Assembly: GCA_902800715.1 (NCBI GenBank)
Contig: CADCFN010000010.1
Span: 1 to 64,000 of the forward strand
DNA length: 64,000 bases
Direction: 5' to 3'
Origin: an uncultured Bacteroidales bacterium
GTDB taxonomy: Bacteria; Bacteroidota; Bacteroidia; Bacteroidales; Muribaculaceae
Position numbers and translations under genes: made by a program. Positions 34,726 to 44,141 of the stretch are shown here, in pieces; positions within the stretch are counted from its first letter, which is position 1, and every line of letters begins with the position of its first letter. Under the pieces are notes generated by a model, which saw only the letters and a program-made list of their open reading frames with translations, was not told the DNA's origin and did not search any database.

Positions 34726-34753
34726 CGTACATATCTGTAACAAGAATTATCTT

Positions 34754-34800
34754 GCCAGAGGAGGACTCCGCCCTGCGGCGGCTTCTCCTCTGGCTTCCTT
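34754..34800 (+). terminator. Terminator after the secreted protein gene
   Basis: GCCAGAGGAG at 34754-34763 pairs with CTCCTCTGGC at 34785-34794, with further GCCGC-type pairing inside, followed by TTCCTT. Confidence 0.7.
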
Positions 34801-34908
34801 ATGGGTAATTGAACATCATGATGTTAGCATCGATGGTTGAGGTGCCGCCAAATTTATCCAAAATCTTGTGTCTCTACATGTCCTCTGATACCTGACTCCA
34901 TGTCAAAT

Positions 34909-34943
34909 ATAACGAGGGTGGCGCATTGCGTCACCCTCGTTAT
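34909..34943 (-). terminator. Terminator of the 1268-residue repeat protein
   Basis: ATAACGAGGGTG at 34909-34920 pairs exactly with CACCCTCGTTAT at 34932-34943. It lies 25 bases beyond the minus-strand stop. Confidence 0.7.
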
Positions 34944-34968
34944 AGAACTTAAATCTTGAGTTTAATGC

Positions 34969-37900
34969 TTAAATTGCACCATTTAACAGGTAGTCGATGA
35001 GGGCGGTGACGTCGGCGATGCTGACGTTGTCGTCGGCATTAACGTCGGCTTCGGCAGGTATCGCGCTGTCATTGCTCAGCAGATAGTCGATAAGGGTGGT
35101 CACATCGGCAATGGTGATATTGCCGTCTTGGTTCACGTCACCACGCTGGAACTGGGTAGCTGCCTTGATGGTCACGTCCTCGTCGGGCATGAGTAGGATG
35201 AAGGGATTCCCCTCGCCCGTCAGGGTGCCCGCATTGACGCTGTAGCCATTGGCCGAACCGTCCAGGTTGAGGCTTACCTCGTCGTTAATACCAGCATACA
35301 GCACGCCATTATACATGATACCTGTACCATAGGCGGTGATACCGCTTGTCCCGTACTCAGCGGCTGTGCCGCTGAACTCCACGGTCACACCCTGGCCACC
35401 CATGATGCTGTGGGCCTGCTTGCCCTGAACGACACCAAGCGTATCGGTGAAGTAGCTGTTGGTGATGATGGCGGCATAGGCGGTGTGTTCACGGCTGAAG
35501 GTAGCGGTGCCGCTGGTGGCCATGGTCTCGCCTTGAGCAAGGGCAGCGGGATCAACGAGGCAGTTGGTGATGGTGACGGTCTTGCCATCGCCCTTCCAGC
35601 CCACGAAGCCGCCATTGCTGTGGCCGCTACCGTTCTGCTGAAGCAGCTTGCCGTTGAATGCGCAGCCTTCGAAGCTGATGAGGTAGTCGGAGCTGCGGCT
35701 CCAGCCCACGAAGCCGCCGTTGTTGCCGTCGGCGCTGTGGATGATGGCGCTGCTCAGGCAGTCATTGAAGCCGACAGCGTGTTCGCAGAGGCCTGCGAAG
35801 CCGCCTGCGCCGCTTGCTGCCGTAATCTCGGCATTACTGATGCAGTGCTCAATGTTAACCGAGCCGTAGAGGTGACCAACGACTCCAGCACCATAGCTTG
35901 CTGTGGTATTGATGGTGGCGTTACTGGTACAGCCGCTGATGTTCACCGTCGAGCTTCCGGCGCTATAATTGATGAATCCGGCGGGGAAATCGGCGCTGGA
36001 GTTGATGGCGATGTTGCTGGTGCACCCCGTCAGGTTGAGTGTGTCGAAGACGCGACCCACAAAGCCTGCAGCCTCGTTGCTAGAGGTCCAAATGGTGCCA
36101 TCGACCGTCAGGTCCTTGATTGTGGCAGGGCTGATGGTGTCCGCGCCGAAGGGCACGGTGCTGCTGGTGTGGCTGAACAGGGCCGAAATACCCGATTCGG
36201 GCTCAGCCTCGCTACCATAGTTGAACGTGATGGTCTTGTGATTGCCGTCAAAGGTACCGCAAAAATCGTGGCTGGCCGAACCTGCCATGCGCGTCACGCT
36301 GATGTCAGCACCAAGTTTCACCGTCTTGCCGCTGAAGCGGTTCCACGTGTCGTTGTCCAGCAGGTCTTCGCAGAAATACTCCCAGTCGCTTGCGTTGTTG
36401 ATGACGAAAGCACCATCGCTGTCGGTAGAGAGGACGGGTGCGGCATAGTAGAGGCCGTCAAAGAGCATACCACCTTGATACACGGTCATGAAGTTTAGGG
36501 TCTCAACCTCGCTGCCCAGCGTGGCGGGTATGTCGGTCACACCAACGGTCTTCGTGCCGTTAGCAGCGATGAATTGCGCGTCGGTCAGAGTGGGTGTTAC
36601 GCTATAGAATGCGTTGTTGACGGTGGCTGTGGTGGCAGCGTTCCTGTAGCTGACTGCCATGGGGTGGAACACCCCGCCCCCCTCGTAGCTTCCCGTGAAG
36701 AGGCAGTTGCTCAGGTTGACGGTGTTGCCGTCGCTCCAGCCCTGGAAGCCGCCGACGTAGTTGCCGCTGTTGCTGATGGCACCGCAATAGACGGTGTTCC
36801 TGATGTTAAGCGTAGAATTCAGGGCGTGGCCCACTACACCACCGCAATGGTAATTGCCGTTGACGGCTGTAGTGACGGTGACATTGGCGGCCACCTTGCA
36901 GTTCTCGATGGTATTGGTCACACTGGCGTCGCCACGGGCAAAGCCCACAAGGCCGGCAGCATGCAACGAGCCATTGACACTACCTGTTGTGATGAGTTTC
37001 CTGATCGTAGCGCCACGGATTTCGCGGAAGGGCGCAGTGCCCTGTGTCGTGGTATCGGTAATATTGACGGTCAGCGTATGGTAGTCTCCGTCAAAGGTCC
37101 CCATAAACTCATGGTCACTGCTGCCCGCCGAGCGGGTGATGCTGATGTCAGCACCCAGTTTCACCGTCTTGCCGCTAAAGTGGTTCCACGTGTCGTTTTC
37201 CTGCAGGCAGTCGCAGAAGTAGTCCCAACCATCCGCATTGCTGATGAGGTAAGGATTCTCCTCCGTTCCGTTGCCATTGCCCAAATAGTATGCTATCACC
37301 TCAGCTGCTGTGACGGGCCGAATAAGTTGATTTGCGATAGCCGCTATTTTTTCTGATGAGAGTGTGCCTCTATAGATATTGCCGTTGGAATCTTTGAAAG
37401 CCTTTCCTGGGGCAATGGTCACAGTGCCATTATAGTTGGAAGTGATTATCGGCTCAGTAATATCGTTGCCATAGGTCAGGGTGGTGACGCCGCCGTTTCC
37501 TTCACGGCCATTACCGATGCCTATGGGACCGTTGGTCGTAATGGTGCCTCCGCTGATGGTGATAGTGCCGCCAGAACCTTCGGAGCCGCCACCAATTGCT
37601 GCTCCGATGCCATTCCATGGACCGGTACTTCCAGTGGCATTCACTGTGCCTCCGCTGATGGTGATAGTGCCGCCAGAACCTTTGTAGCCGCCACCAATTC
37701 CAGCACCAAGAGAGTTGCCGGTGGCGTTTACAGTTCCACCAGAGATTTCAATGACACCGCCATTATTAAAATGCGATCCGCCGATACCTGCAGCCCGGTC
37801 GCCACCAGTCGCTGTAATCGTACCACCGCTGATTCTGATAGTGCCTCTTGAAGATGCACTCGCCCCGTCACCGATGCCTGCGGCACGCTTATTATTACCA

Positions 37901-38775
37901 TTTTCATTTGCGATGACCGTGCCATCGGTGATAGTGATGTCGCCAATAGAACCTTTATAACCACTGCCGATTCCTGCGCCACACGAAGTTGAATTGCATA
38001 CTCCGCCCGTGGCCGTGATATTGCCGCCACTGATGGTGATGTTGCCCATCGAACCTTGATAGCCGCTCCCGATACCTGCACCGCCGCCAAGGCCAGAATT
38101 TCCGCCGCCAGTCGCTATAATCGTACCGCCGCTGATAACAATGTTTCCGCCTCCACTATTTTCAGCACCGCCAATGCCAGCACTGCCACCGCCACCAATC
38201 GACTCGCACCCGCCTTTAGCCGTCACCGTTCCACCTGTGATGGTGATAGAAGAAAAGTCCTGTGTGGTGGTGCCGGCCATGTCTCCACTGCCTATGCCAG
38301 CGGAAAGAGTTCCACCTGTAGCATTCACCACACCGCCATTGATCTCTATGACGGCATTTCTACCACCTATGCCGGGAAAAACGCCACTACCGGTGGTGGT
38401 GATGTTGCCGCCATTGATGATGATGTGGCCACTACCAGATAGGGAGGTATAGGTATAGATTCCACCATTGACGACCAAAGAGCCAGTTCCTTGAATGACC
38501 AGTATAAAACCATTAACATCTATTCCCCCCGAAGTGACTGTCAGTGTACAGCCTTCGTTCAGCTGCAAGGTCACCGTACCACCCACACCGGCATCGATGT
38601 ACATTTCCGGTGTCGAGACATTGGATGATACGATATATGTGTTGCCACAATTTAAGAGCCTCATGTTCTCTGTCACTTGCACTTCCGCAGCCCACGCCGT
38701 GCCGGTCGTGAGCAGGGCAATGAGCAGCATCAGTGCCGCTCTTACTAGGTTTAATTGGGTTTTAAATCGTCTCAT
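34969..38775 (-). CDS. Giant secreted GIGSG-repeat protein with GLUG-like region and C-terminal dockerin repeats
   Basis: 1268 residues. Signal peptide to about 29 (TGTAWAA). Residues about 95-450 hold roughly ten glycine-rich repeats of about 35 residues (ITISGGTVNATG, AGIGSGYKGS, GGTITISGG), expected to form a beta-helix. Two similar segments (about 540-770 and 830-1140) begin WDYFCDCLQENDTWNHFSGK and WEYFCEDLLDNDTWNRFSGK. Each continues with GTFDGDYHTLT and GGFVGWS-type GLUG motifs, as in bacterial surface adhesins. The end carries two dockerin-like loops (GDVNQDGNITIADVT, DVNADDNVSIADVT) and LLNGAI. The function is probably surface display; no enzyme domain was seen. Confidence 0.88.
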   Translation of the reverse strand: MRRFKTQLNLVRAALMLLIALLTTGTAWAAEVQVTENMRLLNCGNTYIVSSNVSTPEMYIDAGVGGTVTLQLNEGCTLTVTSGGIDVNGFILVIQGTGSLVVNGGIYTYTSLSGSGHIIINGGNITTTGSGVFPGIGGRNAVIEINGGVVNATGGTLSAGIGSGDMAGTTTQDFSSITITGGTVTAKGGCESIGGGGSAGIGGAENSGGGNIVISGGTIIATGGGNSGLGGGAGIGSGYQGSMGNITISGGNITATGGVCNSTSCGAGIGSGYKGSIGDITITDGTVIANENGNNKRAAGIGDGASASSRGTIRISGGTITATGGDRAAGIGGSHFNNGGVIEISGGTVNATGNSLGAGIGGGYKGSGGTITISGGTVNATGSTGPWNGIGAAIGGGSEGSGGTITISGGTITTNGPIGIGNGREGNGGVTTLTYGNDITEPIITSNYNGTVTIAPGKAFKDSNGNIYRGTLSSEKIAAIANQLIRPVTAAEVIAYYLGNGNGTEENPYLISNADGWDYFCDCLQENDTWNHFSGKTVKLGADISITRSAGSSDHEFMGTFDGDYHTLTVNITDTTTQGTAPFREIRGATIRKLITTGSVNGSLHAAGLVGFARGDASVTNTIENCKVAANVTVTTAVNGNYHCGGVVGHALNSTLNIRNTVYCGAISNSGNYVGGFQGWSDGNTVNLSNCLFTGSYEGGGVFHPMAVSYRNAATTATVNNAFYSVTPTLTDAQFIAANGTKTVGVTDIPATLGSEVETLNFMTVYQGGMLFDGLYYAAPVLSTDSDGAFVINNASDWEYFCEDLLDNDTWNRFSGKTVKLGADISVTRMAGSASHDFCGTFDGNHKTITFNYGSEAEPESGISALFSHTSSTVPFGADTISPATIKDLTVDGTIWTSSNEAAGFVGRVFDTLNLTGCTSNIAINSSADFPAGFINYSAGSSTVNISGCTSNATINTTASYGAGVVGHLYGSVNIEHCISNAEITAASGAGGFAGLCEHAVGFNDCLSSAIIHSADGNNGGFVGWSRSSDYLISFEGCAFNGKLLQQNGSGHSNGGFVGWKGDGKTVTITNCLVDPAALAQGETMATSGTATFSREHTAYAAIITNSYFTDTLGVVQGKQAHSIMGGQGVTVEFSGTAAEYGTSGITAYGTGIMYNGVLYAGINDEVSLNLDGSANGYSVNAGTLTGEGNPFILLMPDEDVTIKAATQFQRGDVNQDGNITIADVTTLIDYLLSNDSAIPAEADVNADDNVSIADVTALIDYLLNGAI

Positions 38776-38861
38776 AACTCAGAAATTTTAAATGTTAATA
38801 TAATGTGTAATTAATTATGCGGAGCGATATGTACTTGTTCAATCATTGGGGTGACTGCTTG

Positions 38862-38993
38862 CTAATCGTTGTGGTGGCGCGACCAGGTTTTCCAGATGAG
38901 GTAAATGAGCAGGCCCCACAGCACCAGGTTGATGATAACGAGGGGTATGGCGAGCCACAAGGGCACATCGTTGAGGTAATTGAGGAAATCCAT
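38862..38993 (-). CDS. Small single-helix membrane protein (43 residues)
   Basis: MDFLNYLNDVPLWLAIP opens the frame, followed by one strongly hydrophobic helix (VIINLVLWGLLIYLIW) and a basic tail KTWSRHHND. An ATG six codons upstream (39011) is an alternative start. It lies 86 bases ahead of the giant repeat protein on the same strand. A -7 box-like CAAATTTA (TAAATTTG on the minus strand) occurs at 39206-39213, so the two may share a message. The composition is that of a real membrane peptide, but it has no recognised family. Confidence 0.5.
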   Translation of the reverse strand: MDFLNYLNDVPLWLAIPLVIINLVLWGLLIYLIWKTWSRHHND

Positions 38994-39082
38994 CTCACAC
39001 AAAGTCTTCATTTTTTTAGTAACGATATAGCATTGACCCAGATAGCGTTTTTAATGCGAACCTCGCTAATTAACCGAATTGC

Positions 39083-39153
39083 ACGAAAAATATTAAAAAT
39101 TCGCATTAAATTGGCTGAATTCGTGTAATTCGCATTAGCCCCGCAGGGTTTGG
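39083..39153. repeat. 72-bp dispersed intergenic repeat, copy 2
   Basis: Matches 32699-32771 at about 90 percent. The rest of the gap from 38994 to 39412 holds no gene on either strand; 39240-39300 has three AATTCGC-type short repeats. Confidence 0.75.
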
Positions 39154-39412
39154 CTGCGCCGATCTAAAGGCTGGGCCAGCATCTATATCATTGTTTTTTT
39201 CTTTACAAATTTACGCTGGGCAAGGGCAAAGTGCTGTCTTAATTCGCAATTTGATGTCTCAATTCGCGATTTCAACTGTCTTAATTCGCAAAATAAGACA
39301 TTATTTAATATTTGTTAATAATCAAATACATATTTTCAGCATCGCGCACCTCACTTGAGGTATCTCATCTCACAAAATAGTTTGATTGCTTTTTTATGTT
39401 TTCGACTTGCAT

Positions 39413-39420
39413 TAACTTTG
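39413..39420 (+). promoter_or_regulatory. Promoter -7 box of the AraC-type regulator
   Basis: TAACTTTG ends 8 bases before the ATG at 39429, so the transcript would start at or next to the start codon. Confidence 0.6.
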
Positions 39421-39428
39421 CAGTCGAG

Positions 39429-40526
39429 ATGAAAGAGATGCAGTTTACAGCCATTGTGCTGACGCTATTGATGACTGGTGTATTGGTGTTTCTGCTTCCA
39501 GGACGCGTTGCCGATGACCGCGTGACCAACCGTTCACGCTGGCTCATGGCATTGGCCTTCATCTTGATGGGCTTACAATTTTTCTTGCAGTTCACCTCTG
39601 GTCTGCGTGCCTCAAGTGTGTCACGAGCTGTGGCCCTTAACCTGTTGATATTCACACCTTGCACCGTCTTGTTCTCGACGTGTGTCCTGAACCTTCAACG
39701 CCAGGGCCGCATCCGTCGCCGCGAATGGATTTTCGGCTTGGTTGCCTGTCTGTTGAACGCCGTCATTCTTGCCGTGGGCTGGTTCCAGCCCCATCGTCTG
39801 ATGGAGTGTGACATGGTGGCCAGTTCCGTTTTCGCCCTCTTGCAGGCTTATTATGCCGTGCTCATCAGCCGCGAACTCATGCGCTTGAGGGCCATGCTAG
39901 CCAACTACTATGACCGCGACCCCGACAGCTTGGTCAACTGGATGAGCATGAGCGTCGTCGCACTAATGGCGCTGGCACTGATGTTGCCCGTTGCCATCTT
40001 TTCGTCGGGCTGGCCGTTGGCGGTTTATGCCGTGTTCTTCATCACCGCCATCTTCTATCTGTGGTTCTGCTTCGTGCGATATGTCATCAGCAGTGCCTCG
40101 CGCCGCGTGCGTGAGGCCGAGGAGGAAGAGCAGCAAGAAATGAAAATCCAAACCGCCGAACCGGCAACAACAAGCAATGATGCCGTGAAGAGCCCCGAAT
40201 TGAAGGAAGGCGAAAACGTCGCCATCGAGCACTGGGTCGCAGAGGGCAAGTACCTGCGCCACGATCTCAAGAGTGCCGATGTCGCCCGCGAACTCGGCAT
40301 CCCTCGCACCCACCTCCTGGCATGGGTCAAGGCATCAGGCTTTGAGTCGTTCACGCAGTGGATGACCACCCTGCGCATCAACGAAGCCAAGCGGATGCTG
40401 CGAGAGTACCCCGACTTTACCGTCGAAGCCATTGCCGACCACTGCGGCATTAGCCGCACCCACTTCCACACCGTCTTCAAGCGCGCCACAGGCCACTCCC
40501 CAACCAACTACCCCTCCAAAACCTAA
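39429..40526 (+). CDS. Membrane-anchored AraC-family transcription regulator
   Basis: 365 residues from the ATG at 39429; an ATG at 39396 is upstream of the promoter box and is rejected. The first 220 residues contain about six or seven hydrophobic helices (IVLTLLMTGVLVFLLPG, LMALAFILMGLQFFLQF, FGLVACLLNAVILAVGW, FFITAIFYLWFCFV). Then come a charged linker (EAEEEEQQEMK) and a C-terminal AraC helix-turn-helix pair (SADVARELGIPRTHLLAWV and TVEAIADHCGISRTHFHTVF). Such one-piece membrane regulators are known in Bacteroidetes; the signal and targets are unknown. It stands alone between repeat-filled gaps. Confidence 0.87.
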   Translation: MKEMQFTAIVLTLLMTGVLVFLLPGRVADDRVTNRSRWLMALAFILMGLQFFLQFTSGLRASSVSRAVALNLLIFTPCTVLFSTCVLNLQRQGRIRRREWIFGLVACLLNAVILAVGWFQPHRLMECDMVASSVFALLQAYYAVLISRELMRLRAMLANYYDRDPDSLVNWMSMSVVALMALALMLPVAIFSSGWPLAVYAVFFITAIFYLWFCFVRYVISSASRRVREAEEEEQQEMKIQTAEPATTSNDAVKSPELKEGENVAIEHWVAEGKYLRHDLKSADVARELGIPRTHLLAWVKASGFESFTQWMTTLRINEAKRMLREYPDFTVEAIADHCGISRTHFHTVFKRATGHSPTNYPSKT

Positions 40527-40584
40527 ATAGAAAACCTTACCGCCCTAGCTCGAACCTGGTGATGGACGGCCACGCCAAGTCGAG

Positions 40585-40800
40585 GCCCCACGATGCGGAT
40601 GCCCCTAAAAAACCTTAGCGTCTTAGCGCCTTTGCGTGGGGGCTTTTACAAACAACCGGGTCGTGTTGAATAAGAAAGAATGTTGTTCCTGTTGTTCAAC
40701 GTTGTCCCTGTTGTTTGAAAAAGGAGTGTGGCTGCCCATCAGAATATTCAGATAAATCAGTTGTTTGAAAAAACTAGGGACTAGGGACTAAAATCTAGAA
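40585..40800. repeat. Repeat-filled gap between the AraC regulator and YfhO genes
   Basis: Contains CTTAGCGTCTTAGCGCC (40613-40629, as near 7500), GTTGTT nonamers (40681-40717, as near 16511), and GGACTAG heptamers (40775-40794, complement of those near 29455). GCCCCACG / CGTGGGG pairing (40585-40592, 40635-40641) could end the regulator transcript. No gene was seen. Confidence 0.6.
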
Positions 40801-40809
40801 ACTAATTTG

Positions 40810-40817
40810 TACCTTTG
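40810..40817 (+). promoter_or_regulatory. Promoter -7 box of the YfhO gene
   Basis: TACCTTTG lies 39 bases before the ATG at 40857. Confidence 0.55.
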
Positions 40818-40856
40818 CAGATTGTAATCAAGAAAACCAAATCATTAACGACAATA

Positions 40857-43391
40857 ATGAAGAGTAACTTAGACAAGAAACTGATTGGGTCGCTGTCGTT
40901 GGCCGACGTGATCCACTTCGTGATTGCGGTCATTGTATTTGCCGCCATCTCATGGATTTATTTCTATCCCAATGACGTGAACGGCGATGTCCTGCAGCAG
41001 AGCGATATCATGCAGGGCGCCGCCAATAGCCAGGAAACTGCCGCCTACGAGCTGCAGACGGGCGAGAAGTCGTGGTGGACCGACGCGCTGTTTGGCGGTA
41101 TGCCCACTTTCCAGATTTCGCCTTCCTATCAGGGTACAACATGGCTGAATCCCGCTTCGGCAATTTACCGTCTGGGCTTCCCGACGCCTGTGAGCTGGAT
41201 TTTCATCCTCATGCTTGGCTTCTTCCTGCTGATGCTGGCGTTCAAGGTCAAGTGGTACTATGCTGTGCTGGGCGCCATCGGCTATGCCTTCTCGAGTTAC
41301 TTTTTCATTCTCATGGGTGCTGGCCACATCTGGAAACTGATGGTGCTCGCCTACATCCCGCCCACAATCGCCGGCATCGTGTGGTGCTATCGTGGCAAGT
41401 ACCTGGGCGGTATGGCGGTAGCGGCCTTCTTTGCCGCTTTGCAGCTCGCCAGCAACCATGTGCAGATGACCTATTACTCGATGTTTATCATCGTGGCTCT
41501 GGTCATCGCTTTCCTGGTCAAGGCGATTCTCGACAAGCAGGTGGGTCGCTGGTGCATCGCTACCGCAGCGCTGGCAGTGGCTGCCGGACTGGCATTGTTG
41601 GCCAACTCGCCCAACCTCTATCTGACCTACAAGTACTCCCAGGAGACCATCCGTGGCGGTCACAGCGAACTTACCCCCAAGGGCGAGGATGCCGTCAACG
41701 CCAAGCCCACCAATGGCGGCCTTGACAAGGACTACATCACCCAGTGGAGTTATGGCAAGGACGAGACATTCACCCTGCTTATCCCCAACGTGAAGGGTGG
41801 CGCTACCATCAAACCCGAGCACGGTGACAGCCGCTTGCTCGCCTTGAGTGACACCGAGAAGGCCACCAAGATGGCTAACACGGGCGAAATGAACCAGCAG
41901 GATGTCCAGATTCTGAGCCAGTTCCCGCAGTACTTCGGCGACCAGCCGATGACTAACGGTCCCGTCTATGTCGGTGCCCTCATCTGTGCCCTGTTCCTGT
42001 TGGGCTGCTTTATCGTGAAGGGTCCCGTCAAGTGGGCGCTGCTCATTGTGACCATCATCAGCATCCTGCTCTCGTGGGGCCACAACATGATGTGGCTCAC
42101 CGACTGGATGATTGACCACTTCCCCATGTACAACAAGTTCCGAACAGTGGCGTCAATCCTCGTCATTGCCGAGGTGGCGATGCCCATACTGGCTGTGCTG
42201 GGCCTGCGTGAACTCTTCAAGGAGCCTGACGGCTGGCGCAAGCACAAGGTGCCCCTGATTGCCTCCTTCGGCTTGTGTGCCCTGATTTGCCTGGTTACCG
42301 CTTTGATTCCCGGCATCTTCGGCCACTTCTCGGCTCAGGAGCATGAGCAGCTGGTTGCTACGGGACAGATTCAGCAGTATCCCAGCGTTGATGCCGCCAT
42401 CGCTGCCGTGCGTGGCGCTCTGGTGAGCGGTGACGCTTGGCGCAGCCTCATCATCATCCTGATTGGCTTCGGCGTCATCTTTGCTTATCTCAAGGGTAAA
42501 CTCAACGAGATGGCTGCAACGCTCGTGCTGGCTGCCATCGTGCTGGTTGACATGTATGTCATCAACAAGCGCTATATCGATTCTGAGTCCTTCACCTCAC
42601 ACTATGACGTTCCCGAGCAGCAGTTTGTTCAGCGTCCCGTCGATGCTCAGATTCTGCAGGACAAGGACATGAACTTCCGCGTCATGGATGTGCAGCACTT
42701 TGGCGAGGCCATGCCCAGCTATTTCCACAAGACGGTGGGCGGCTACCATGCAGCCAAGTTGTCGCGTTACAATGACCTGATTAACAACCAGATTGCCAAT
42801 AACAACGTCCAGGTGCTCAATATGCTCAACGCCCGCTATATCATCATCGATGACCAGACGTTGCAGCGCAACACCGAGGCATTGGGCAATGCCTGGTTTG
42901 TGGACTCGTTGACCTATGTGAACAACGCCGACGAGGAAATGGCGTTCTTGAATGACTTCAATCCCGCACGCAGCGCTGTTGCCGATGCCAAGTTCAAGCA
43001 GCAGTTGGGCGAGGCCAAGGCATCGCAGCCTGGCGACACGATATATGAGACCAGTTACGCTCCCAATCACCTGACCTACAAGAGCCATAGTGCAAATGGC
43101 GGCCTGGCGGTCTTCAGCGAGGTGTATTTCCCTTGGGGCTGGAAGGTAACGGTTGACGGCAAACCCGTGGAGATGGGACGTGTGAACTACATCCTGCGCG
43201 CCCTGCAACTGCCTGCCGGTGACCACGAGATTGACTTCAAATACGCCCCCGACGAGGTGGCAAAAACCCAGACGTGGGCCAAGGTGGCTGTCTTTGTCAT
43301 CTACCTCTTGCTCTTGCTGGCATTGAACTACGCCCTGTTCGGCGACAAGCTCCGCAAGAAACAGAAAGTGGTAGCCGAGGATAAAGAATAA
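40857..43391 (+). CDS. YfhO family multi-pass membrane protein
   Basis: 844 residues from MKSNLDKKLIGSLSLADVIHF. There are about 12-14 transmembrane helices, for example VIAVIVFAAISWIYFY, WIFILMLGFFLLMLAF, LWLAN-type segments and a final FVIYLLLLLALNYALFG. Family landmarks include FPMYNKFRTVASILVIAEV, MLNARYIIID, NPARSAV and the soluble C-terminal region VFSEVYFPWGWKVTVDGKPV. YfhO proteins (PF09586) are GT-C-like membrane proteins involved in modifying cell-wall polymers or lipids in Firmicutes; the role in Bacteroidetes is not settled. It is followed after 15 bases by a methyltransferase-like gene. Confidence 0.9.
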   Translation: MKSNLDKKLIGSLSLADVIHFVIAVIVFAAISWIYFYPNDVNGDVLQQSDIMQGAANSQETAAYELQTGEKSWWTDALFGGMPTFQISPSYQGTTWLNPASAIYRLGFPTPVSWIFILMLGFFLLMLAFKVKWYYAVLGAIGYAFSSYFFILMGAGHIWKLMVLAYIPPTIAGIVWCYRGKYLGGMAVAAFFAALQLASNHVQMTYYSMFIIVALVIAFLVKAILDKQVGRWCIATAALAVAAGLALLANSPNLYLTYKYSQETIRGGHSELTPKGEDAVNAKPTNGGLDKDYITQWSYGKDETFTLLIPNVKGGATIKPEHGDSRLLALSDTEKATKMANTGEMNQQDVQILSQFPQYFGDQPMTNGPVYVGALICALFLLGCFIVKGPVKWALLIVTIISILLSWGHNMMWLTDWMIDHFPMYNKFRTVASILVIAEVAMPILAVLGLRELFKEPDGWRKHKVPLIASFGLCALICLVTALIPGIFGHFSAQEHEQLVATGQIQQYPSVDAAIAAVRGALVSGDAWRSLIIILIGFGVIFAYLKGKLNEMAATLVLAAIVLVDMYVINKRYIDSESFTSHYDVPEQQFVQRPVDAQILQDKDMNFRVMDVQHFGEAMPSYFHKTVGGYHAAKLSRYNDLINNQIANNNVQVLNMLNARYIIIDDQTLQRNTEALGNAWFVDSLTYVNNADEEMAFLNDFNPARSAVADAKFKQQLGEAKASQPGDTIYETSYAPNHLTYKSHSANGGLAVFSEVYFPWGWKVTVDGKPVEMGRVNYILRALQLPAGDHEIDFKYAPDEVAKTQTWAKVAVFVIYLLLLLALNYALFGDKLRKKQKVVAEDKE

Positions 43392-43406
43392 ACAATCACT
43401 GGCTGT

Positions 43407-44102
43407 TTGGGATTTCCGAAGAAATATCTGAATGCATGGAGCCGCCACCACCGTAGTGGCGGCTTCGGCATCCATTCGCCCTTCGCCTACCAGTTCGTGC
43501 GCAACGTCTGGCGTCAGCCCTTGCCCTATTATGCCTACGGGGGAATGCGTCAGCTGCTGAACACCATCAAGGCGGGCACTACTCCGCGGCAGCGGCGTGA
43601 GATGGACCTCATCAGCGAGAAGGAGGCGCGTTTGCTGTTCAGGGTGACCAACTTCTTCAACCCTCAGCGCATCTTGCAGGTGGGCGCCTCCACGGGCGTT
43701 GAGAGTGTCGCCATGCTGGCGGTGAACAGCCAGAGCCGCCTGTACATGTATGACACACAATTAGAGCAAAAGGCGCTGGCAGTGCGTGTGCTGAAAAGCC
43801 AGCTGGATAGGGTAGAGTGCTATGACGATGTGAAAGTGGCTGCCGACGATTTTCTGGCAGGTGAAGCTGCTTCCCGCCTAGCGCTTGTCAATTCCCCTGC
43901 CGATGAAACCGTGCTGAAACGCCTCTTGGACGCCCAATGCGTGCTCGTGCTGCGCAACCTCAACCACGATGAGTCGATGTCAGCCCTTTTCGACACCTGC
44001 TGCCAGCACATGCCGATGGGACAGACCTACACCAACGACAAAATCGCCATCCTCAATCCCAATCCCAAACTCCAGCGCGAGGACTTCCTCCTCTGGCTAT
44101 AA
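43407..44102 (+). CDS. Degenerate SAM-methyltransferase-like protein
   Basis: 231 residues. The frame lies between the YfhO stop (43389-43391, same frame) and 44102, and has no ATG at the front. TTG at 43407 (MGFPKKYLNAWSRHHRSG) is the best start. A Rossmann motif I-like segment ILQVGASTGVESVAML and LYMYD after strand 2 suggest the class I methyltransferase fold. The usual catalytic segments are weak (DDVKVAADDFLAGE, LALVNSPADE), so activity is doubtful. It is co-directional and very close to the YfhO gene, likely co-translated. The function is unknown. Confidence 0.7.
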   Translation: MGFPKKYLNAWSRHHRSGGFGIHSPFAYQFVRNVWRQPLPYYAYGGMRQLLNTIKAGTTPRQRREMDLISEKEARLLFRVTNFFNPQRILQVGASTGVESVAMLAVNSQSRLYMYDTQLEQKALAVRVLKSQLDRVECYDDVKVAADDFLAGEAASRLALVNSPADETVLKRLLDAQCVLVLRNLNHDESMSALFDTCCQHMPMGQTYTNDKIAILNPNPKLQREDFLLWL

Positions 44103-44141
44103 GGGAATCCTGTTTCGCTTCTTTCCTCGATGATACAATAA

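Noticed and set aside
38817..39128. 103-codon plus-strand frame before the AraC regulator
   Set aside because: The opposite strand carries the more convincing small membrane peptide; this frame has no promoter or domain.
40950..42119. 389-codon antisense frame opposite the YfhO gene, and 42597-43760 likewise
   Set aside because: No domain or start signal; the sense gene has a promoter and family landmarks.
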